From Perkinsus chesapeaki (lineage: Eukaryota; Perkinsozoa; Perkinsida; Perkinsidae): DNA of 64,000 nt. The notes below the pieces were generated by a model. That model worked only from the letters and a program-made list of their open reading frames with translations. It was not told the DNA's origin and made no database searches. Shown here piece by piece: positions 22,265 to 32,781 of this stretch. Position numbers and translations under genes: made by a program. The stretch is taken from assembly GCA_013115145.1 (NCBI GenBank), contig JAAPAO010000037.1, positions 50,009 to 114,008 on the forward strand, read 5' to 3'. Each line of letters opens with the position of its first letter. Position 1 is the stretch's first letter.

Positions 22265-23490
22265 ATGGCCGTAGACGGTCTTCGCCTCTCTGACAGAGAC
22301 ATGTCCAGCGGCGGATCGGACATGTAACCAAGAACATGGACTGGTCGCTGCCATAATACTGGGCTGTCTCAGGGCCGTCCTCAGTGACCTTGTCAACACC
22401 CTTTCCAATAGTCGCCTTTCGCTAGATCAACATGCCGTAGTAGTAGGAGCAGCTCCTGCAGTGGCTGACTCTGGTACGATACTAACCACAGCGGAGGAGT
22501 TAGCCAAGGACGGGTAAGGGAACAACTGCTGCTGCATTCGGGGAGTTGAGAAGTAAGACTGGGTTTAGGAATAATATGGCGGCAAGGCTGAACTCGGTGG
22601 AGGAGACAATAAATAGGCAACTGCATGGGGTGCGGAAGGTAGAAGCTGGGCATTGGGATGAGGTGAGGGAAGGCTCAGATTGGGATAGAAGGAAGTGTTT
22701 GTGGTTCAGTTAAACAGAACACATTATAATATACATTCAACTAGAGTTCAGCAAGAGAACAACGAGAAGAGTCGACAGGCTTGTTTGGTGAGTGAAAAAC
22801 TGAATTGAGTCGGGGCTGATGCTGGAATGCTGCTGCTGTTAAGGTGGCTAATAACGAAGCTTCGGTGGAACTTAATAATTTGCTGAGGGATATGATATCG
22901 GGGGCTGAACAAATTAATGATGATGTGGTAGGGAGTAGTGCAGCAGCACTCGGAAGGAAAAGCATGTTGCTGTGTAATCAGGCTACTGCCAATAAAGTTA
23001 AAAGGCGAATGGAGATGGATATAGTAATGCTGTTGTCTCTTGGACGTACGATTGAAGATGATCCTGTTCCAGGCTAAATTCAACGACAGAATTAGCAGTC
23101 TCGATGCATGGTTGGTTAACATGGATAAATGGACTAAATTCGTATTGGATCAAACAGCTCATCGTAAGGCTATGATGCATTTGAGATAGGCAGCAGCCAC
23201 TGTCACTGTGGTGTAGTTGACCGTGCTCAAGCTAGATTGTTACGGTGGGGTGATGAGACAAAAGGGACACTGAATACGCATGAGGTGGGCAGTAGCAGCA
23301 GCAGTTACAGGACTATATAGTGGGGAGGATGGCTGCGTCTTAGGTTAGTATGGTCAAACTCGGTAGAGAGATTTTCAACCTGGAAACATCTATCCTATCT
23401 GTACAGGAGACACTCATGGCAGCAGCAGCCAGAGTTGGATGTGAGCCCGGTGCAGCTTTTAAGGGTCTGCATTCTTACTCTGTCAGATAA
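22265..23490 (+). CDS. Helical protein, product not recognised
   Basis: ATG 22265 starts MAVDGLRLSDRDMSSGG. A 47-nt intron leads to VLSDLVNTLSNSRLSLDQH. Further exons give NMAARLNSVEETINRQLHG, VELNNLLRDMISGAEQINDD, FNDRISSLDAWLVNMDKWTK and KLGREIFNLETSILSVQETL, ending at TAA 23488-23490. Almost the whole protein is predicted alpha helix with heptad-like spacing and few prolines. That suggests a coiled-coil or helical-bundle adaptor. There is no membrane segment in the chosen frame; hydrophobic ORFs just upstream (22130-22260) are out of frame. No family is recognised. Exon order is supported by in-frame joins with introns of 37-50 nt, but the segment 23180-23330 is uncertain. Confidence 0.45.
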
Positions 23491-23680
23491 GCCGGTGATG
23501 CTTACCATACCCGAGGCTGGTGGAGGAAATGACTGGCTCTACACCCCCTTCACTTAGTCATCCGTTCATGCCATTGTTGTGGCCGTTGATTATTTACCAA
23601 CGGGATCTGAAACGCCAACGGCGCTGTGTTGGAATTAATAAAGGGGGAATGAGGAAGGGCTTCATCTTGCATTAGCAGTT

Positions 23681-25167
23681 ATGAATTCAGATCGTATTAG
23701 GCGTCGAGTGTCCGAAAGCCTATTGGCTAAGATAGAGGATCAGCTTACCAGACGGGCATCAGAGGGGAGCTATTGCCTGACTGATGACAAGGTCATCGAA
23801 GCGGTCAAAAGTGAGGCAGATGAGTCAGTTGTGAGCTGCACGAGTGAAAGCGCCGGCGAAATGCCGACAATGGATAACGCAGTGGCCGGCAGTGGTCGGT
23901 GGAAAAAGGATGAAGATATTGAAGAGGGCACGTTGAGTGTCGACGATGGAGGGAGACCCGAGAGAAGAAGGGTATCTGCAGAGGAGCCGCCCCGGTCTGA
24001 CAATGGGAAAGCCATCACGGGCAGCGGTGCCGTTGGGAGGTCTACCGGTAGCAGCTCTCCAGACACTGAGCTACCGTTGTTCACGAGGCGACCGTCCTTG
24101 CTGGCATTCGCGAGACAGGCATCAAAAGTTGCTAAGGAGTTCGAGAGGACTATGCAGGAGAGGAATAAGATGGCAGCAGCAGCAGCAGCACGAAAGGACA
24201 GTGGCCCAAAGGATAAAGCAAGTGCAATGGAGGAGAACGAGGAGGAACTCACTTCCCGAATTCAAAGTAGCCTTACTTTACTATTGAACTATCTATAAAA
24301 GCAATCTCAGAGGCTACACGGATAGGGTACGGTATTGGCAGGCTGAGTGAAATAGTGGACGGGTTGTGTGGCCCAAAGTCTGAGTTAGCACGCGCTTGGC
24401 GGACATGGGTGAGGTTTGAGTAGGTCGCCTTCATCTGCCTCTCATAACGCTACTTTACCAGTTATAAATTCACGCGGTGGTTCGAGGCTAAAGTCCGAGC
24501 TTGCCACCATATGCACTGTGCTCTTCAACTTGTTGTATGTAGGCTGATGACACTATAGCTTACCCATCTGATAGTGGTTCGGTGGTAGGTGAAAGCGGCA
24601 CTAGCTGGAGCGATTAGTCGACTCAGATGGGCGCCTGTCCGTGCCGACCCAGGAAACTGTATTACAACTACCTAACTCTATCCTCTTTTATCACCAACCA
24701 TCGGTAGATTCCCGCCACATTCCTCGACTTAACCATTTATTTTCGGCTATGTATGAGGCACAATTGATCCTCGGTGTTTCCCGTCTACATGCCTTACTAG
24801 ACAAGGCCCTACATCGCCGCTTAAGGGACGCCATGAAGGCCCTGTCAATATGGGTATGCTGAATTGGAAGCGCAGCTCTGTTCTAAGTTACGTTAGTACG
24901 GCTTCCGAGGCCACAGCCGCCAGGCGCGAGTATCTATCACTGCTGGAGCTGGATCACCGAACGTGAGCTCGGATACGAGGTCCACCGGTGGTCGCCGAGC
25001 AACCGACGTTGGTGTAGCCAATAGCCTACTCAATCGGGAGACTCTTCTGGTAAGTGTACGAACAACTACCAGATGACATCGTCTCTGCTCAGAGGCTGCA
25101 GGCATTGCTTAAAGAGAGGGAGAGTGAGCTGAGGCTCAAACTAGCACGGGAAGCTAATTCTCGTTAG
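23681..25167 (+). CDS. Acidic/Ser-rich protein with C-terminal coiled coil, not recognised
   Basis: The first exon is open from ATG 23681 (MNSDRIRRRVSESLLAKIED) for about 200 codons. It has a Ser/Glu/Asp-rich, probably disordered middle, then a helix with LLAFARQASKVAKEFERTMQ and an Ala run encoded by (GCA)n. A 36-nt intron follows. Later exons include ISEATRIGYGIGRLSEIVDG, then LILGVSRLHALLDKALHRRL, and finish in coiled coil (ALLKERESELRLKLAREANS) at TAG 25165-25167. No catalytic motif or targeting signal is visible. It ends 95 bases before the TMEM65-GAF gene. The first exon is certain as a coding exon; the order of the last exons is tentative. Confidence 0.5.
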
Positions 25168-25261
25168 CATGTGAAGCATGTTGGAATCAAGCTTTCTAAC
25201 TACCTCTTGTTCGTGTTTGCTCCCCCCGGAAAGCCTCTCTAACCTCACGTAGCTACCTCTA

Positions 25262-28040
25262 ATGCCGCTGCCATCGCTAGGTCGGCGGATAGGTGTTCTC
25301 CAGCACCATCGGAGGCGAGTATCCTGTATTGGCCCCACCCAGCAGCATGGCTACCTAGCTGCTGCCATCAATTATCAAGGCACCTTCTTTCGCAGCTCTC
25401 AGGGCACACTGACCATGGGAAGGCGTGCTTGCAGTACCGTCACGGCAAACACGACATCCAAGCAAGAGCCCAGCAAAACGTCGTCTGATATGGAGGACAT
25501 TGCTGAGTTCCTAGCACTGGCTCGGGATGACCTAAACCTAGTAACTCACATGCCCCTCTTTTCCTTGAAGCACTTGAAATAGGTTGCCAAGGACTTGGCA
25601 GAGTCTAACACTATTGATAAGAAAACCCTACAGTGGATGCAAAAAGTAGCATTCAATGCTGGAGCCACTAGATCGTCTAGATTTGCTTTGATCAGTACCG
25701 AGTGAGCCACTTGTCGGACACGCCTGAAAAAGCCAATCAAGTCCTAAAATGGACGTTCATATGCTCAGCTGTGATATTCGGTCAACTAAGTGAGCTCCAA
25801 CTCATTATAACTAGCAGATACCCTTCATCGGCTTCGGAATCCTAGACAACTCTCTTATGCTTATTTTCGGTGAACAGATAGACAACTCCCTTTGCGTAGT
25901 CATGGGGTTCAGGCAAGCCCGATGACGTGAGGACCTACCTAGCAGTATTGTTTCCCTCTCAGTACTCTGGCAGCAGCAGCCCTTGGGAATGCCTTCTCGG
26001 ATTTAGCTGGTGTATTTGCTGGCTCGCACATAGAGCACCACGCTGAGCTGTACAGGGATCTTATCCTATTCCTTTCTGATTGCTCTCCTGCTGTTAGTCG
26101 TGGTATTAAGGTTCCTCAAGTGTCATTACAGACACAGCGTAGCCCAAGATTTAAAGTAGTCTTGCTGCAGCCCTTTTACTAGAAGTGTGTGTCTCCCAGA
26201 TGGCCAAGAGCTTCGGTCAGGCCGCAGGCTTATTCTTCGGCTGCCTGCTGGGCATGGCTCCCCTCCTGTGGCTTGATCCCCTCAAGGCTGAGCGCACTCG
26301 TTTGCAAAGTAGCTGATGCCGTTCATCATGGGTAGATATTGGTTGGTCTAGACAAACGTCGGGAGATCTTCGAAGAGACCATCGATGAGCTTTGTAAGAT
26401 CCTGGACGCCAAAAGTGGTGTGCTCATGCTTGTCGACAAAGAAAAGAATGAACTATTCAGCGAAACGGGCGGCTCTAAGGGAGTATTCAGGTCACGCAGT
26501 TCTCCATGTGCTTGGCAATTCAACTTGTGATCGGTAGATCTCCTATCGATCAAGATAATGCCGGTATCATGGGTTATGTTGCCGCCACTGGGCAGATGGT
26601 GAATATTGAAGATGTCTCTAAGACCGATTTCTACAACAAACGGAGGTATCCTTTCCCTTGCCTCGCTTAACTCTCTTTATTAAGCTAGACATGACGACTA
26701 CCACGGCCATGGCTTTGAGGCTGGCTCCATCATATGCATGCCTATCTTCGATTCGCTTCGAAACGTTGTTGGTAGGGTTGCTTCGGTCCCTCAGCTAATT
26801 GAATGCTGTAAGGCCAGGTGTGGTTGAACTTGCCAAGTCGCGGCATTCGGGGAGGACCTTCAGCGAGAAAGATGAAGATCTACTAGCTGCGATGTCATCT
26901 CATATAGCAACATATCTCCATGGCACTGATGGCCCTCAAGGCTTCAAAGCCGTAGGATGGACCACTGTGGAGGATAGGCACTTCTACTTGTAGGTGTTAC
27001 ATGCCTGCTCATCTAACATGTTGGTGAAGTCATCCAGGATACTTTTGTCACAGCAACAAAGAGAGGAAAGACTCTTTGCGGATGTCATGCACGAAGTTAA
27101 GAGGATAATGAAGGCTGGTCAGTAATGGGAAGATACTTGGTCTCGGAGCGCTTCTTCAGAGGCGGCAATGTTGATGCTCATGGATGACTCTTCGCCTGAC
27201 CAGCCACCCGTCTTGTATACCAAGTATTGTGAGGGCATCGACTTCAGCGAGACAACGCCCGTTGGTATGGTAGCACAGTTTCAGAGCCACTGTTACTTAT
27301 AACGCCACTAGGTGTTGGAATCATGGGGCATGTAGCCCAGACAGGTAAACCGTTCATCATTGACGATGTTACTGAGGCCGGTGATCTGTACGATCCTGAG
27401 CGACATGAGAACTACAAGGGCACTGGCAAGTCTGTTCGCTCCGTTATGTGCGTAAGTCGATATTGTACAGTTAGCGTAGATGTCCGATGCTCATGCTTTC
27501 AGGTCCCAATATTTGATACTAGACGAAGAGTTATAGGAGTTATTGAGGTTATCAACAAGAAGTCGCCGCGAGGCGAGGCTGACTTTTTCACAGGTGAGAG
27601 AGGCCACTTCACAGTCGCTGAATTATTCAGCCTATTTCAGAACGCGATAAGGATATTCTTGGTAACATTGCAAATCATGTAGCCTTAAATTTGGAGGGAA
27701 CTGGATCCAGTTTGAGGAAGGCATGCTGGCTCATGTGACTTTCTCTCCTCACCGCACGCAATAGGTTCTCCGAATGGTGCGAGAGCAGAGTAACACCACA
27801 GCGCAGATAGTTCGATCACCTTCATCTTTGCGACCGATAAATCTAAGCGATGAAGCTCATGCAGTCACAACGACTACCGTCCACCATGGAAACGTAAGCG
27901 CTGACAGGAAAGAGTCTGATGTGGTGGGTTGGTGTACGCTGCTGCCTAGGAGGCATCTATCGTCTGTAGGCGGGATCAAGAGCGGACATTCAGCAGGGCA
28001 AAGGTGTTTAGTAATTTTGCCGAAGACTGACAATATTTGA
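25262..28040 (+). CDS. TMEM65-like mitochondrial membrane domain fused to two GAF domains
   Basis: The N-terminus (MPLPSLGRRIGVLQHHRRRV onward) is Arg-rich and lacks acidic residues for about 70 positions, as expected of a mitochondrial presequence. The TMEM65 domain follows: PFIGFGILDNSLMLIFGEQI, then LAAAALGNAFSDLAGVFAGS, then KSFGQAAGLFFGCLLGMAPL. TMEM65 is an inner-membrane protein linked to mitochondrial Na+/Ca2+ exchange. A 43-nt intron (26309-26351) that contains the TMEM65 frame's TGA joins KAERTRLQ in phase to KRREIFEETIDELCKILDAK. GAF1 follows (SGVLMLVDKEKNELF, AGIMGYVAATGQMVNIED, RNVVG joined to VVELAKSRHSG). A linker helix leads to GAF2 (GIMGHVAQTGKPFIIDDVTE, RRVIGVIEVINKKSPRGEAD). 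GAF domains bind cyclic nucleotides or other small ligands. The two alternatives are separate genes or a readthrough. No ATG serves the GAF frame with a normal intron. Confidence 0.75.
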
Positions 28041-28213
28041 CACCCACTCGAGAGTCATATTTGTGACTTCATGGTAGATATAACTTTTTATAATGTGATT
28101 GTTTTCGTATTTCTGCAAGCTCTTTGATTTGTCAATTATGGTACTGTGGATGATCACATGGCACGCTTTCAGCCATTATTTCCTATAAACCATTCGCAGT
28201 CTCTACCGAAAGC

Positions 28214-29071
28214 ATGCCTGCCTTACCGCAGCTCCCGGAGTAAAGTCCTCGTTCCTTTGCCGAGAGATGTTATGGTTTGGTACTTAGGGAGTCACCTCTA
28301 GTAGTGGCAGACTTGTACAGAGGGTATGAGGCTACATCTCCAATAGCGCCCGTTGTCACTTTGTTCTCTCGGTTGAAGAGCCCCAGAAAAGAATACGCCA
28401 AAGTAGGATGAGCTTCGCCATTTCGGGTAGACAAGCCAGAGAACAGGTTCTCATTTCACGAGTCAGACAATCGAACATGTACATTACCTACTGTGTGATC
28501 TTGATGCTGCTCTCTCTCATTACAATGGCATGCCTCACAAGGTGTATCCAATCACTGCAGACAGCAGCTCACATCATTCAGTCGATTTCAGACTGGAGTC
28601 CCCGTTCGTTCGAGAATCCAAAACGGAAATGTTTGGGCTCGGGTTTGTGGAAGTAAGCTGTGCTACCCAACCTCTGTCGCTTTCGATATGCTGTCTCAGT
28701 TACTTCTCACCAGCGCTATCGTTGGAGAGTGTGCAATAGACCTCTGGGCCCAAGGAGGTTGGATGTATTTTTTTAGTTTGTGGCATGTATTCGACTTTTG
28801 CTTGGCGGTGACTTCTGTTGCTTGTCTTGCTGCCGAGGCTGTTGTGGTACGCTCACTTCCTGAAAGGCCCGCAGCGATGCTGATTATGCTAAGGTAATGC
28901 CGAGTAACGTACTTTGTCCATCTTATTGTCCCTCTTATTAGATATGGAATGATGGTGGCTAGAGTAGTCAAGTTTGCCCATGACGCTTGCTCTGCGCAGA
29001 CCCGCGTTCGGGTGGCCCGAGATGCAGTGATTGATTTTTCTAAGTTGCCATCAGATGATGACAGTGCATGA
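28214..29071 (+). CDS. Voltage-sensor-like membrane protein (S2-S4 region)
   Basis: ATG 28214 opens MPALPQLPEESPLVVADLYR, spliced over a 49-nt intron. A long soluble N-terminal region ends in VRESKTEMFGLGFVE, which joins LLLTSAIVGECAIDLWAQGG (S2-like, with an acidic residue). WMYFFSLWHVFDFCLAVTSV follows (S3-like, with the conserved FD), and then PAAMLIMLR joined to YGMMVARVVKFAHDA (S4-like). It ends in a soluble tail, DFSKLPSDDDSA, at TGA 29069-29071, with no pore domain. Voltage-sensor-only proteins include Hv1 proton channels and voltage-sensing phosphatases. Here only two or three basic residues line the S4-like helix and S1 is not obvious. The call therefore rests on the S2/S3 pattern and is moderate. 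It could be the degenerate C-terminus of another cation-channel relative. Confidence 0.45.
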
Positions 29072-29161
29072 AGGCTTATGCCATTGTAGCTCTCCATGCT
29101 ATGAATGATGTGAAATGACCTTGTTGAGTTCGTTAGTAGATCCACGACGTAAGAATCAAAG

Positions 29162-31877
29162 ATGTTGCCATGGGTTCTCGCTTTCCTGTTGGCTCTGAGC
29201 GCTCGGAACATTTTTAGCAGCCAGTGTGATGGAGGCGATTGGATAAACTTCATGGAAGCTATCGAAGTCATTAGCTCACCAGGCCCTGGTAGCCTGAACA
29301 ACTTCTGTATCATGCTCCAAAATAATCGGTTGTCAGTGCCTGTAGGACAGTGGCTGACTGGTGCATTACTGGCAGCCGAGCCTCTTCTTAAAAGGCTTCT
29401 CAATGAGGTAGAGCCAATTTCTGATACACCCTGTTGGATATGTTGACGGTATAGGTTTACCTCAACAACCGGCCAGAAGGAGACCAGCCACTCATAACAG
29501 AATGCCCAAAAGGCTTCGGCAAGTTGTTCCTCCTCCAAAAGTACGGAGCTTCCAAGAGACATCCACCGCATCATATTTCCAGTATAGCGGAACAACTCAC
29601 GAGTCCTGATACAGTTCAACACACCCGAGGCATGGAAATTCTATCAGGCGAGCTCAGAGAAGCCTTTGGATTCAGTGCCGAGTTTGCAAAGGTAATTTCT
29701 CCGATTGTTCTTGTGACCGCGCGTTTCACCTTTCTAAGGTACATCTCTCAGAGACACTCCTCCGTCAGGCGTGGGAACTCCGCCGCGAGCCATTCCGGGA
29801 GCTCATCAACTTGCATTTGCAGCATCGTAACTCGCTTCCAGGCAACTTCAATCTCCTGAGCCGCGTATGCCCATTGTTCATGTTGAATCCACCGCCAGCG
29901 ACGCTTCTGTCGTCTCTAGAGCCCCTGGGTCTACCACTACATGAGTCTTCTACTTGCGAATTTGTGATTGGTCCACTAGACACGTGGCGGCTGCTTCCAG
30001 GTGATGTAAATCTCATGAAAGCACGGTTGAGCGAAGCGGTACACTTGCTGCAGGCCCGGCCTGACGTCATTGGAGTTTCTATGCGCTCCAAGTTGCTTGA
30101 CGAATATACTAACAGTGAACTACTAGCAGCACTGTTCGACCCAGATCCTCTTGACCAAATCCCATATGACTATCTACTATTGCAGCTTGGCCTGGCTTTG
30201 CGTGGTATTCCAGAAATACTGGCTGGCATACGAGATGGCGTGGTTGAGATTCCAGGCGTTCGCGATAAACGACAGCTTGTTCCATGCGGTTTTGACCTAG
30301 CATGTTCATCCGCTTTTCTTGGTAACTTCACTGGAGATTGGAGCACGGACGTTTGGCTCAGGCGTCTCGGCCAACCTGAAGAGTCATCTCCGTTGCTGGC
30401 AATAAGCCGTGGTATCTTCCGACACACTAATCTCGAATCGGTTGTGGACATTGTCCCACCGTACGAATTTGACATAAGACTGCCGGAAAAACTGGATGTC
30501 TTCATTGCCCCTGTTGACGTAGTCGTACCCTGCCGAGAGATGTTCGGCTGGTTGCTGGTCGATATGGTACAATCTCTGTCTTTGGCCCTCACTAGCTTTC
30601 GCCATGACCAACTACATCTCGTCCTTCCCGAGTTGATACATGTTTTTCATGACAGTCGATGGACAACTGATAAACCGCTGGACGATTGGCCACTCATCGA
30701 TGCTGTTCAAGAAGCATGTCGTATGACTGGTACCGAAGAACGAATACCTTTTGATGAGGTATTTGATGTGGATTACTTCACTCAGTCCACTGGAGTGCCA
30801 GTCGTGTCCTGGAATGTGTGGGGAGAAGAGTCCTTAGACTGGCTGATAATGCTCCGGGACCTACCCTTGCCTGGAGGGTATACTGAAGGGGTCGTTGAAA
30901 CAACTGGTCCTCACATACCTTGCCGAAATGCTACAGGAGTTAATCGGATAGCGATTCTATTCGGAAAGCCTGTCTTGGTGAAAAATACGTTATGTGTGGC
31001 ATCCACGACAAATGCCTCGTGGAATCCCTATGGATATCGCTCCGGGCTCGAGAGCATCCTCTCAAGCCACGATGGTAGGACTGTTAATATCGGTTTTTAT
31101 TTCTACTTCTGGTTGGGAGGAGAGCGAAGTCGCATGACTATGTCTAGTGCGAGGGTCTCCACCAGTATGGTCATGCCCAGTTTGTGGAGGAGCATACGAT
31201 TTAGTAGTGCAGTCTCGAGCACTGTTCGAAATGCCGTTTCCCGCAGGTCCAGCATTACAGCAGCTAGCTGCGTCCATCTATCCGGGTACTGAGTACGTGG
31301 CCGTACATTGGCGATGGAGGAACTCCTCAAAACTGTTGAGGTGGCCGAAAACTTCACAACGACTTATTCCTACTTGGACAAGCCCAGAAAAGGAAAGGTG
31401 AGTTCGTATACTTACTGATTCCCTACTGTGAGTTTTCTCAGGCAGTTCCACCTCGCCCAGCCTCAGTCTTTCGCTCGTTTGGTTTTCAATGCATTGCCTT
31501 CCTCTGTCCGTTGTTATCACAAGTTTTTTCTGATGACCAACATCCAGGAGAACTCATCACACGCTGTAGAATTCGAGGACGAGTTGCGTGCTATCCGGAA
31601 GGAACAGTGTCCATCTTCAAGCCCGAAGTTGCAAGTGACTGTGGGTAATGGTCTGGCTGCAAGACCCTTGCCAGGACTTCGTCACGCTGGACCACTTGTT
31701 CTCGAGATGGCGATTGCGGCCAGGGCCCAGCACTTTGTCGGGTTTGCGGACGGATGGATAGCGGGAACAGCTAGTGTCTTGACTCTTATCGTCACGCAGC
31801 TGCGCATTCATCACTACGATGGAGACTTTGATTCAACGACTTTCGCATTTGATGGCGGTAATGAGTATCTCACATGA
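29162..31877 (+). CDS. Secreted O-fucosyltransferase-like protein
   Basis: The protein starts with a clear signal peptide (MLPWVLAFLLALSARNIFS). The N-terminal exons give VYLNNRPEGDQPLITECPKG and a long open exon from about 29.8 to 31.05 kb. The C-terminal exons have MPFPAGPALQQLAASIYPG followed by TEYVAVHWR. That resembles the Y.AVH.R.GD strand of GDP-fucose protein O-fucosyltransferases. Later comes LVLEMAIAARAQHFVGFADG and a short GTAS segment, like the family's C-terminal donor-binding region before its Ser/Thr motif. The stop is at 31875-31877. Family members act in the ER/Golgi on secreted proteins. The frame after VHWR changes without a clean normal intron, so that join is unresolved. 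A 308-codon minus-strand ORF over 28.7-29.6 kb is an antisense shadow. Confidence 0.55.
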
Positions 31878-32781
31878 AAATCACATCAAAACATTTTCTT
31901 ATGCACGACCTTCTCGAGTTTCAAGCCCCTCAAGCTCAAACCAAAGTTCGTTACTATCGATTAACATTTCGATATGAGATTTCTTTGAGCAACATATGAC
32001 GGTTTGCTACTTTTCGGGGAGAGAAGGGAACGGTAGACTCTACTTTAAGGCTGCTAAGAGAGGGGCTACCAGTGTATATCAGAAGATTTCTTGCTGGAGA
32101 GCTCGATAAAAGCTGAAAGCCTTCGTTTAAGAACGCGAGCTTTGAAGCCGCTGTCAAACTTCTTAAGGTGACCAACTATCTTATTCCACCTGCTTTTATG
32201 TCCTCAGTATCGAAACCTATGCTGCATGCCCTATGTCTGTGTCTATGAGGATTTCTGTGCCACCCAGAACAACTGCGCACATTGTAAAGCCACTATAGTC
32301 CTTCGACCCAAATTATGCTACTATGACCATCCAGTCATCGAATCGCCTTAGCATTTCTTTAAAGCAGCATAAATAGCTATCTCTTCGGGAGAGGGGGGCA
32401 GAGGGCAGCAGTGCCGCGCAGCAGTATAAAACAGTTGTTGGATTCACAGTCGCGAGCCGGGTGTGTCGAAACGCAACTAGATAATGAGAGATTTAAAAGC
32501 TGGATTATAACTCCAAAACCTATAATAGTATACAACCTGCAGTGCCGCGAGTTAAGGTTTATAGTATGAACTTTATACATGACGATTTTAAGAGGCCTTT
32601 CGCACTTTGCGTTCCTTTGGAAGAAGGTTCACGCGGAAAGTGTGCGCGGCACTGGGCGCGCTGTGTGCATTGCATCGTACTTGCGCCCTCCCCACGTTAT
32701 ACCAGCTTACTCTATGCACAACACACGCAGTAATAAATATGCACCTTTATCAAAAGTAACACGCAATTGAAACTGAACAGA
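31878..32781. other. Intergenic region between convergent genes
   Basis: About 900 bases lie between the stops of the fucosyltransferase-like gene (plus) and the B56-kinase gene (minus). Short ORFs occur on both strands, but none joins into a plausible exon chain. I see no tRNA-like cloverleaf, no array and no obvious repeat. It is one of the longest gaps in the window and could hide a non-coding RNA that I cannot recognise. Confidence 0.4.

Noticed and set aside
23770-24252. 160-codon minus-strand hydrophobic/Ser-rich ORF
   Set aside because: It is antisense to a continuous 205-codon plus-strand exon with a proper continuation into later exons.
28696-29622. 308-codon minus-strand ORF
   Set aside because: It overlaps the voltage-sensor-like and fucosyltransferase-like genes on the other strand and has no motif or splice support.
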